Assembly: GCF_035582795.1 (NCBI RefSeq)
Contig: NC_134365.1
Coordinates: forward strand, 39,412,135 to 39,476,134
DNA length: 64,000 nt
DNA from: Mycteria americana
Taxonomy: Eukaryota; Chordata; Aves; Ciconiiformes; Ciconiidae
Direction of reading: 5' to 3'
Of the stretch, positions 1 to 10,200 are shown in pieces. The notes beneath the pieces are model-generated. The model saw nothing but the letters and a program-made list of their open reading frames with translations. It had not been told where the DNA came from and did no database searches. Position numbers and translations under genes: made by a program. Within the stretch, counting starts at the first letter, position 1, and the number at the start of each line of letters is the position of its first letter.

Positions 1-2290
1 TGTGGCCATTCTGAATTTCCCCTCATTGCTTTTCAGAAATACCTTAATGATGAGCAATAGGAGGCCTCTGTACTTGTTACCAGTTATTATTACCTGTTCT
101 ATAGGATTGCTTAGAGATCTTGCATGAGATCAAGAACTACTGTGGTAAAAGGTGCTGTATACAAAAGCAGTAAAATATAATTCCCGTGGCAAATATCTGC
201 AATCAGGGATAGACAGGGGTGGCACAAAGGAAATAACTTTGTTAGCTCCATTCGATTGTACTAGTATTTCCAGCTGAAATATACATATATTGCTTTTCTC
301 TTTTTCCGTATTAATTTCTGTGTAATGAAGAAGAAAAGATATAGCATTGCATTCCTCCGCTGTTCCTTGTGTATTGCCTTTCCAGTCCAGGTACTCACTT
401 ACCTCTGACTCGGGAAGAAATACTTCTTCAGGCCAGGTAAACCTGATAACGATAATGATTGCGTGCTAAGTGCAATCATTAGAAAAAGAGATACGGCATT
501 ATGTGCGTGAAGGCCTTCTTCAGCTGGGACCTCATGAGCTAACGGTCTGCCTGGCAGGAGTGCTGAATACAGGAATCCTGCTTAAGGTCTGTAGTGTAAG
601 GGAAAGATTTACCGAGAGCAGAGGCTTGCCAGACACTGCGATTCCCGATAGCACACTGCAGAGGGATGAGTGTCCTCGTACGTAAAGACTTCTGACAGCG
701 TGGACATTTTCCTGGCTTTGGAGAGAGGAAAGGCTCTGTAATTAACAGAGAAAAATACAGCAATGCCTAATCAGCCAGCACTACCGCAATGCTTCAGATT
801 TCGTGGCTGACACGGCAAGTTCGCTCCCCTGCATCCTCAGGCCCAAGTGCCCTCTTGGTAGCCCGCTGACCTGGCAGGAGCTGCTGTTCAGACGTGTTGC
901 TGAACTACCACTGTCCTCATGTCTTATAAAAACAGGAGAAAAAAGGAAAATACACTATAATATCCCATGTAAAGAAAAAATCTTTCAGGGGAAGGGAGGG
1001 GAGGCAGGGCTGCAGCAGTTGGCAGGCGCACCCCAGCGCCCGACTGCTCCTCTCGTCTCGCCCATCTGCACCGCACACTGCCACGATCCCGGCTGCTGAG
1101 CATAAATAAGCGCTGGTCTCTGGCTTCTCTGAGCATGACAGAAAACTGCTGTACAGCTAAAACTGTGTGTGCTTGAGGAAGATATTTAGTGTAGGGTCTG
1201 AGCTTTAAAGCAGTTGGGAAATCTATGTTAAATCTCAGCACAGGATTTTTTTCTTTTTGGCCTGCAGGCATTTCTAATAGTGGAACATCACTTTCCTGCC
1301 AAGACAAATTCTACCTCTTGCTTTTATTTTCCCATGCCACTTCCTGTGCCAATTAGCCATGCAATTCTCCTGCAAATCCTGCTAGAAATGCACTTCTTCA
1401 GCTTCTCTTTTCATCACTGATTTCTTCTCTAGCACCATATCCTACCGTACATAGACTGTAACCTTCACCTTAAATGCTAACTTTGGTCTCCTGTTGATAA
1501 AGACGGTACACACTGCTAAATAATGGGTGCTGCCAAATAACGGGAGAGAAACATTTCCTCAAAGTATTTCTGTTTCTGTGCACTGATATCATGTGGCTCA
1601 TCGTGTGGACAAGCTAACAGATTATTCCCTTGCACGTTATACTGTATGATATTGTACTTTCCTTTTTCTCCTTATTTTATAAGGAATGAGTACAGTGGAG
1701 GTTCAAATGCATGTTTGAACAGGGTAATTCACGAAAGGAGAGAAGCAGTTGTATCCATAAAGCATCTGGTTGTGGCCCCTTTAATTCTGTGACCATAAAT
1801 GCTTCTAGCAATCAGTGAGGAGGCTTCAGTGAAGAGCAGCTCACAGATATTTTTCCACCAGGACTGAGTACACCACCAGTATCATGTTTCAATAGAACAG
1901 CTGGTGCTTAAAAGGCTGGTAATTACAATTTTATTCAAAAAATCAGAACTGGTGGAGCTAAGAAGATCATTGATTCAGATGGATGACCTTGAAAGGCAGA
2001 TTGCAATGAACTTGTTGAACTTTTGAAAAAAGTAAAAAAATTAAATAAAAATAGATCTCTTTACAACATTTCTGGTACTTTCTGGTAACAAGCTACAATC
2101 TTCAATTTCCCCCAAATACTGTCATTATGAAAATTGACTGAAAAAAATATTCTGAAAAGCCTCATTATTTTACTATTCCTTGCAAGGGTACGGATGACGT
2201 TCTGAAAACTGCGCTTCCCTGTAATTAAAAGCTCTGCAAAATTTTAGGTTTGAAACAGTAGATCACGCTGATGGCATATTTTATAGAAGT
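1..2290. other. Upstream intergenic DNA, no gene seen
   Basis: AT-rich non-coding DNA. Short open frames are present, for example on the minus strand at 924-1307, but they have no recognisable domain, codon bias or splice context. A slightly GC-richer patch lies near 800-1100. I recognise no repeat family, RNA gene or exon here. Confidence 0.6.
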
Positions 2291-2299
2291 AAGAACCCA

Positions 2300-2410
2300 A
2301 AAAGAGCCGTAATGGTTTGGGAGATGGACAGCCAGTCCATCTAGCACAGCAACCCATCTCTGACAGTGGCCATAAGCTGCTGCCCAAGGAAGAATATGAG
2401 ATTATAGCAA
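2300..2410 (-). repeat. Ancient CR1-like LINE 3' fragment
   Basis: The stretch around 2330-2375 reads like the antisense strand of an old amniote CR1/L3 3' end: a CCATCTAGCACAGCAACCC-type run followed by CTCTGACAGTGGCCA. It is too diverged to set borders or a subfamily, and it shows no CR1 terminal octamers. The assignment comes from remembered consensus and is tentative. It sits about 200 bp left of a younger CR1, so this corner of the intergenic region has taken repeated insertions. Confidence 0.45.
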
Positions 2411-2603
2411 ATCTACAGTAATATTTCTTCATGACATTTCCCAGCCTCCAAGTGTTTAGGGTTCAGACAGATTCCGTGTATTTAGTTAACATCAATGCAC
2501 TTCCCTTTGGTGATCCTGTCCAGCTTCGGAAACCTACATTAACCTACAGCGTCTGCAGCATCCTGCAGCAGAGTTGTACAGTTTAACTATGTGTTGTGTG
2601 GAA

Positions 2604-2735
2604 CACAGCATCACTGGATACTTCAGGCTGGAAGGGACCTCAAGAGGTCTCTAGTCCACCCTCCTGCTCAAAGCAGGGTCAGCTATGAGGTCAGACTAGG
2701 TTGCTCAGGGCTTTATCCAGTTGGGTATTGAAAAC
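2604..2735 (-). mobile_element. CR1 LINE, 3' part (left arm of split copy)
   Basis: This is an antisense CR1 3' end. It carries the typical run GGCTGGAAGGGACCTCAAGA, then a CCTGCTCAAAGCAGGGTC stretch and the GCTCAGGGCTTTATCCAG block. The copy breaks off at 2735, inside the word usually read TTGAAAACCTCC, where the solo LTR is inserted. It resumes at 3120. The CR1 was therefore present before the retroviral insertion. Confidence 0.85.
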
Positions 2736-3119
2736 TGTGGAAGAATGGTTAAGTGAAAAAGGACACAGCTTAATTGATGTGAGCAATCCAGCCTTTGATG
2801 GGGCCTGGGAGCCAGAGATCAAGGTGAAATTCCCTTGAGAACAGCAGAAGGAGTACTTGGTAAAGCAAGATAAGCGGGACTAAGCCTGGGAAAGTGCTGA
2901 TAAACCCCCCTTTGTGAACAGTGCGTGAACGGCAACTTTGTACCAATCATATAATTGTTTTAAGCACGTGGACAAGTATAGTTATCCAATAGAATAGTCG
3001 CTGTTAGCACGTGCTTTGCTTAGCTTCTATATAAACCTGTTAAGTAATCTGAATAAACGAGAACGACCATACTCATATTGAGATTCATCGTTACTCCGGG
3101 TCCGTCTCCCACTCCGACA
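2736..3119 (+). mobile_element. Solo LTR of an endogenous retrovirus, 384 bp
   Basis: A 384-bp unit begins TGTGG and ends GACA (TG...CA termini). It is flanked by an exact 5-bp duplication AAAAC at 2731-2735 and 3120-3124. Removing one AAAAC plus the unit restores a continuous CR1 word, which proves an insertion. Internal signals fit an LTR: a CCAAT-like word near 2985, TATATAA at 3028-3034 and AATAAA at 3052-3057, giving a short R-U5 of about 60 bp. There are no gag, pol or env sequences, so it is a solo LTR left by recombination. A 5-bp duplication occurs in several ERV classes, so I do not assign a family. Confidence 0.88.
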
Positions 3120-3745
3120 AAAACCTCCATGGGCAGAGACTGCACAACTTCCTTGTTCCAGCATTTCATTAGTCTTATCAGGAAAATGTTTTCCCTTACA
3201 CCCAGATCTGCCACTGTATCACTTCATGGCCATTGTCCTTTCTTCTCCTGCCATGCACCGCCAGGAAGACCCTGGCTCCAGCTTCTCAGTAACCTAACCA
3301 GCAGGCACTAGTACTGGTTGGTAGCTACTGGTTAGTTAGTATTGGGTAGCAGGTACTGCTGTTAAGTTCCCCCAGAGCCATCCCTTTTCCAGGCTGAAGA
3401 AGCCCTTGGTCCCTCAGTCTCTCCTCTGAGGGCAAGTGCTCCAACCCTGACCATCATGGTGGCCCTCCACTGAACTCGCTCCAGTTTATCAATGTCTTTC
3501 TTGTACTCCAGGGCCCAAAACTGGATGCAATATTCCAGCTGTGGTCTAATGAGTGCTGAGTGAAGGAGGATAATCTCTTGGCTATGGTGCTCAACCTACT
3601 GACACGGTTGAGCATGCTCTTGGCCTTCCCCACTGGCATGGTGCGTAGCTGACTCATGTTTTAGCCTGCTCGCAGCCAGGAGCCCCAGCCCTTTCCCCAG
3701 AACTGCTCCTCAGGCGCTCAGTCCCCCCGTACCCACCCAGCCGTT
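3120..3745 (-). mobile_element. CR1 LINE, continuation (right arm of split copy)
   Basis: This continues the antisense CR1 after the LTR. It matches the usual CR1 3' region word by word: CTCCATGGGCAGAGACTGCA, the CAGGCTGAAGAAGCCC block near 3392, CTCGCTCCAGTTTATC near 3476, and GCCCAAAACTGGATGCAATA near 3511. Similarity fades around 3660-3745, so the inner (5') end is approximate. Reading frames across this stretch are shadows of the decayed ORF2 C-terminus. Confidence 0.85.
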
Positions 3746-3846
3746 AACACAGGGCCCTCCGCATCCATAATTTACACAGCAGCATTAGGCTACTCTCTGT
3801 TTCCTTCTCTGTTCCAAAAAACTCCTTGTATTCTGTTGGCTTGTTT

Positions 3847-4149
3847 TGAGTCGGTCTCTTCTCCCAAGTAACTAGTGATAGGACGAGAGGAAATGGCCTC
3901 AAGTTGCACCAGGGGAGGTTTAGAGTGGATATTAGGAAAAATTTCTTTACTGAAAGGGTGGTCAAGCATTGGAACAGGCTGCCCAGAGAGGTGGTGGAGT
4001 CACCATCCCTGGAGGAGTTCAAAAAACGTGTAGATGTGGCACTTCGGGACATGGTTTAGTAGGCATGGAGGTGTTGGGTTGACGGTTGGACTAGATGATC
4101 TTAGAGGTCTTTTCCAACCTTAATGATTCTATGATTCTATGATTCTATG
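3847..4149 (+). mobile_element. CR1 LINE 3' end, sense, about 300 bp
   Basis: A 5'-truncated CR1 in the + orientation. It runs from the GGTCTCTTCTCCCAAGTAAC region of the ORF2 C-terminus through the 3' UTR to three ATTCTATG-type octamers at about 4126-4149, the hallmark CR1 tail. It is very similar to 42971-43265 at the end of the intron-3 CR1, which suggests the same or a sister subfamily. It faces the antisense CR1 on its left, about 100 bp away. No coding potential remains. Confidence 0.92.
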
Positions 4150-6134
4150 AATATTTAGCTAATAGTTGCCTAAAAACACATACATTATAGCTCCTAGTTC
4201 TAACTCCTGAATTAGAAACTCCCAGTGTTTCATTTGTGAAATTAAGACTGTTTTTCCCCATGTACCTGGAATTACATTTATCCACACTGAATTTTATCTG
4301 CTATTTTAACATCCAGTTACTGAATTTTGTAAAAACAGTCACACAAGAAATAAATCAAGAAATATTTGCAAAGTGCGTATTGTATTCATTCTGTTTATAT
4401 TTCTAGAGACAAAGCAGATAAACCTCTTTGTAAGGCTTTTTGATATTCTGTAGTAACCATAGCCCCCAGTTCTGAGTACATTTACAGAGACGACACACTG
4501 CTTTTTATCATAGTGATCAGCTTCATGATGCTGAATTAATCTGGTGTGGCCTCTGTAATGCACCTATTCATCTCTTACTTTCTCCTTGGATTGCAGGTAC
4601 ATACACTGCTAATATAGATGGCATGAAGCTTCTCCATATTCTGGCATTTAAGTATTTGCAGACTACCAAGATGTCACTTGTCATACATTTGCTTAACATG
4701 CAGCATCCTGAAGGGCTGCCAAAATATGTACAAACATTATAAAAAAGAAATCCAGCAGAAACAATATTTCAATGAACCCAATTTTTCATGTTCGTGCTCC
4801 AAATATTTAAAAAGGGGAACTGAAAGTTGAAACTAAAAAAGAAATTAAACCAGAGGAGTCAGACATGTATCGTAAAGCCTAAATACTGTGAAATAGCCAA
4901 TGGGCTACTGCTCAACCTACCACGTTGTGTGGTTATAACCCCTTAAAATCATGACCGATGTCAGATAAGTACAGTCCAGAAATAAGCTTTTGTCTCGCAT
5001 TTATTTTTCAGGAGGAAGGAATAAATATTATAAGGGAGAAAGGGGCATGCTCTCAGCATAAACTCAGGCATCTTTGTTCATTTTGATGGAGGTGCGACTC
5101 TGCTGCAGCTGAAGATCTCGCCCCAGATGATCTGATTTGGAAGACTATATTTAATGGTGCCGTGGCATTTTAGTTTCAGCCCTTGGTGCGCATGCTGACA
5201 CTGTTACACGGGTTTCAAGACACTGGGTTTTCTGCAGTCTTCCTGCTGTACGCCGTTTCCAGATGTCCCATCTCCAGCAATGCCCAATGGCTTGACTAGC
5301 AGCATGTGATGATGCTCTACATGATGAGTAATTACTGAGCTCTGCTGCAATCCCACCTCCTGTCCCCTATTTAAATGCATATGCTCTACCCAGGCAAATT
5401 GTGGCAAATTGGTGCAATTAGCCTGTGCATCAAGAAAACACTCTTCTAACGGGGAATATCGGGAATAGCAATGAATGGACCTTACCACGTTTTATTGATA
5501 CCTGAGTTATACCTGTATGTATTATGTGAATGCAATCACATACACATACGTACATATATACACACATACATGCATTTTTAACAGGTTGTATAACTTTTCT
5601 TCGAAGCTGTTGGTGCTGGAAGGCTAGATAATCATTCCATGCTGGCCATCAAGCCACTACACGGTTATCATGCTAATCAAAGCCCCCTTTGAAATGCTGT
5701 TTAGTTTCATTACCATCACAAAGGAGCAGCTAAAGGACATCTAAGGCAGGCTGGGGGGGGAAGTGAATGCTCTGAGACACTATAATCTATTAGAACAGCC
5801 ATGTTTATTGGAAACAGGAGGGGACATTGTTTAGCATAAGCTGGTATCAATCACTGAATGGTTTCTGTTCCTTGTTATTAATGTGCAGGCAGCCGGGCAG
5901 GGAAGAATGAGCTCTGTGGAAAAACAGACACCTCCCCGCTAAAGGGGGAAAGGATTGGCAGCCCCCTCTTCCCCCCACCAGATGGACTCCCGTAACCTAT
6001 CATAAATATTAATTTTTTCCCAGACTAGGACAGAGAAGTCATAACATCTCGATGCCCGAATGATCCTTTGTTATTTTGAGAAGTTTTGTGCCTTTTTTGT
6101 ATACGCAGATTGAATTGGTTTTTTGGGGGTAGGG
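4150..6134. other. Upstream intergenic DNA with small motifs only
   Basis: No gene or recognisable mobile element. It contains a CA/TA/CATA-rich simple-sequence patch at 5535-5573. A motif-dense stretch around 5590-5760 contains an inverted pair of TCF/LEF-type words, listed separately. Small open frames such as 5204-5488 on the minus strand show nothing recognisable. Confidence 0.5.
5676..5693. promoter_or_regulatory. Inverted pair of TCF/LEF-like motifs
   Basis: ATCAAAG (5676-5682) and CTTTGAA (5687-5693) both match the TCF/LEF consensus CTTTGWW / WWCAAAG. They face each other across four C bases. A SOX-like CACAAAGG word lies about 25 bp downstream, and several TAAT homeodomain-type words are nearby. 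This could be part of a developmental enhancer, but motif matching alone is weak evidence. Confidence 0.25.
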
Positions 6135-6227
6135 TCTACTGGATGGATGCCTTCTACCGGATCCCCCTCTACTGGATGGATCCCCTGCCCTATCCATCTA
6201 CTGGATGGATACCCTCCATCCAGTAGA
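6135..6227. repeat. Short tandem/inverted repeat with perfect hairpin
   Basis: The unit CTACTGGATGGAT occurs three times (from about 6136, 6168 and 6198), plus a diverged copy CTACCGGAT near 6154. An inverted copy ends the array. The last unit and the inverted copy form a perfect 13-bp stem (6197-6209 with 6215-6227) around a 5-base loop. No known family is recognised. Confidence 0.8.
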
Positions 6228-6923
6228 GTAGGAGGCTGTATTACAATATAAATAAGTAATATTGCCTGGCTAACTATGCTTTGCTAGCCTCTGTGTAGGT
6301 GTAAATGTTTTAAGTGTCTTATTGCATGGCCGTCTTTTATTTTTTTATTGAAGAAACACACCCTTCCTCTTTAAAACAAACTTGTCTGAATGGCTTGCTG
6401 ATTTTTTCTGGTTTGACTTAGGGTTAGCGAATTAAAAGTGAACATTGATTTCAGAGGAATTAAATCAAGTGTCTGCAGTTATCATTCTGCAATAGATCAT
6501 AGGTATGGAGGCTACAACCTCTTCTGGTGCTCTAAAGCTACTGGTAAGAACAATGTAGGCAATGGACTATAGGGCTTCGATGCAACAAGTATAGCCATGC
6601 AAAAGATTTCCCAGGGTCCCTGATTTTGCCTTGAAAGCTCATTACGGAGCCACAGTTGTGTATATGCATGGTAAATGCTGGAGGATGTTTTTCATTATAC
6701 TTAAACTGTAAAGCAAACAAGAGTTTCCTGTTATGTCAGTTAGATCAAAAAAGTACTTACACATGCAAATAAAACTAAAAAATACCACAGCCTCAAAACA
6801 GATCATCTCTGCTTTCCTATTAAAAACATCAGTGTACTTGTTCGTAATGAATCAAAATGTATGCTGAGGGTTGGATGCTTAAAATAAAAAGAGGACATGT
6901 TTTCTTCTGCTGAGTTCTGAAAT

Positions 6924-7030
6924 ATTCCCAACCATACCTGCCAGGCCATAGTCCCATCAGATCTCATAAGCTAAATGAGTTTTGATTAGGTCAATACTTG
7001 GTTGGAAAGACAAAGCAGGTACATCAGAAA
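6924..7030 (+). repeat. 5S-rRNA-derived SINE-like segment
   Basis: The stretch follows vertebrate 5S rRNA from the CCATACC word (6932-6938) through GATCTCATAAGCTAA (6960-6974) and on to CAATACTTGGTTGGAAAGAC (6992-7011), with no large gap. This region corresponds to the internal Pol III promoter (box A, intermediate element and box C). Divergence is high, so it is not a working 5S gene. SINE3-class elements such as AmnSINE1 begin with a 5S-derived head, and that is the likeliest source. A SINE body may continue to about 7200 but I could not confirm it. Confidence 0.6.
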
Positions 7031-7230
7031 GGAAACACTCATCAGTAGAGAGCAGACTCCCTTTTGTATCAGCCTTAAACCAGTATTTGAAAGGGCACTA
7101 TGCCACTGCAAGTCTTCAGGTTGACACAGACAGCTAAGATCTATGTGGCTTTTTAGAGGAGCAAAGACATTAAAACTGTCATGGCTATACTCTGTTACCT
7201 GCCCATCTTAAAGGGATCCCTGAACTCGGG

Positions 7231-10200
7231 CCCTTATCTCAGTCTTTTCTTTCCTACTATTATTATACAAACTGGTACCAAATTTCTTTGAGATTATTAG
7301 ATTTCAATCATAAATGTACTGTGTTTTCTATACAGTTTTTGGTGGGATGGCTGACCAAAAAAATGACAATTGATAGCAAGGTTTACCCAGGAGAATTGAC
7401 TTTGCATAACTGCAATGTAAACAAGGCAAGAAAGCAACAGACTAAAGTATTCAAATATTAGAAGGAAATCAAGCCTCAAAGCCTGGGGGGTGTCTTCTCT
7501 TTTCCAGGCATTCTCCTTCTTTTTTGGTTCTCCAGCACCATTTTCAAATCAGAGGAGGCAGGGGAAGTTGATAATAATTCTTATAAAAATGGTAGTGCTT
7601 GTGCATATTCTTGTCTGTATGTAAATGGACGGAAACATTTCAAGCTGAAAGGACTGTCAAAAAAGTGAGCCCATGATCAGAGAGGTGTTCAAATACTTGC
7701 CTTGAACTTCTCATTCAGGATGGGCTCTTTGTATTAATCATCCTTCTTTCAGATAGGAACTGATTGACGAGGGTTCTGCATTTCTGGCCTAGTGACTGTA
7801 CTTGAAATGGCAATATTATTTTTGGAACACAGAAACTATGTTCCTGCAGACAGATAATTAAAGTTTCTACTGAAATGACTATAGAAAACAAGCATAGAAA
7901 ACCCCCATAGATCTCAGTCACCACTGGGTTTCTCTGGCTAAGAAATATAATTTATGCTAACTCATGACACTTGGGCTATTTTCTAGTGAAAACAGGAGTC
8001 AGCATGTGGACAGGTCACTCAACACACAGTGATGAGCAGTGATACTAGGTTTTGATTTGAGGAAACACTGGATAGACTGCGTGCCATTTAGGTAACTGCC
8101 TACTGCACAGGTATGATTTTATGTTTAATTCAAAGATAGGCTGGAGAAACAGAGACCACCTCAGCTGGAAGCTCCTCTGGAACAATATCACTGCCATGAA
8201 GTTTCATGTGGTGCAGTTTTGCTTCTATTTATCGGACCTCATCACTCTTACAACCGAGAAGTCCAGTGGGCTGGAAACAAGTTGCCATCACTTTCAGTCA
8301 ACTTTGAAGGGTAAACAGTTCAAATTATAAAATCTTTGCCACTGAATTTTCTGCTGCTAATTGCTCTTTTGCATGTAATGATCAGTAAGGATTTAGTAAG
8401 TATGGAAATACTATTACATGCCAAAAAGTAAAAATAAAATGAGAAAAAGCAGACTTAAAGAGTGTCTGGCAGACAAACTCTTTAATTAATCGTGGAACAC
8501 CATATTGGCTGACGTCTCTCTCAGTGAACATCTCTGGCAGAGAGATGGGTTTTTATACTACTTTATAATAGTTTTGCTTAAACGACTAATACGTTTGCTT
8601 CTACAGCTAGAAAGGTTTTGGCCTTTGCCTCCAGGTTATGAATTTGAAAAGAACATTGATATCGGTGAGTACAAGACTGAACATGTCAAGGGAAACATAG
8701 AAAATCTTAACATATCTTAAGCATAGTAACTCCTAATAAAGTACCGATTCAAATGAGAGAGAGGTGAAACCTAGGAGGGATTTTGAACTGTCACTAGCCT
8801 TTTAGGTGTAGCTCTAACTTTCGCTTTCTTTATATGATCTGTCTCTTAAACAACCACATGGTTTATGCTGCAGGTAAAACATGGGAGATGGGGATGAAGA
8901 AACTGAATTATACTCTCAAGGATTTTCCTCTTGTTTCTGATTAGGAAGAAAAGATCAAGATGAACAAATGACTTTGCAGTGACACTTTCTGCCTACTGCC
9001 AAATGGCAATGGAAGTTGAAATATCCTTGAAACATCCCACCTGTGGTCACAGTCATTAGATAATATTGATCAGAATATATTCAGACTCAGCAGATAATAA
9101 GAATGTACACAAACATAGTAAGGGTCCCAAATCTGGATCCCGTGTACTTAATAGCTAAACTACTGTTTGTCACTGTGAGAGAAAAACCCTAGTTCATGTA
9201 TTCCCCTAAGCTATCAAAGAAAATGAAGGGGAAGAAAGATTTGGTACTTCGATGACTTGATTTTCACTACATTTCTCTAAAGGGAAAACATCTAGATTTA
9301 GGGTTGTTAAGCAGGTTAATGACCTGTTGCACAAGACTAAAGAATAAATTATTACTGAGAGAGAATGAGTAGAATGCAAATCCGAAATGTATTTTCCTGA
9401 GTGGAAAAAAATAGATTTCTTGCTTTGATTTCCTCAGTTTCTGGGGTTTTACCTGTCATTTAGTGGTTCTGTGTAGACATAAAAATGCCTTTCTAACGTT
9501 CATGAAGAATATTGAAACAAAATTGACCAAGTTTGGCTAAGCAAAAGGCTGGTACTAAAAGCTAGAGGTGGGAAGTGTTACAAGCTTTCTTTTGCTATTC
9601 CTGGCCCAATTCCTCAATGTAAATCTGTTGCTCAAAGGGGAACAACCTACAGAACTAATGAGAATGTTGTTCTTCATGCCTGCTCCAGTCTGTATTATTT
9701 CTTTGTCCAAGGATTAGGAGGGTGACAATTACAGTGAGACATTTTGTATGTGATATAATACCCCTTTACCAGGAACTCTGAGACCAATTCACCGAGAGCC
9801 GATGTGGCAATAGAATTCAATCGCTGTTGTAATTCACTTATCTTGGATTTGAATTGCTACCCTAGATGCAAAAGAGGCCATGCCCAATCGTGAGCACACT
9901 GAGCCTTCTAGATCTTCATACTTGGTTGTATTGCTAGTAGCAGAAAGAGACATCCCACTTCAGTACCTTCGCATTTGGCCAAATGAACTCTGAAGACATT
10001 CTGGTATGCTCTTTTTATGTTAGCAAGATTTTTTTGACATAGTTCTTTAGGCATAGGTTTCTTACTACTATTAGAGAGGATGGTCTCAGTCTGGGAGCTG
10101 TTATTGTAACTCACGTATGAAATCAAAGTGAAACTTCCAGACTTCTCCCTTTTTGTGGGTTCATTATTAATTCCTCCGAAATATCAGTACTGAAGCTCTA

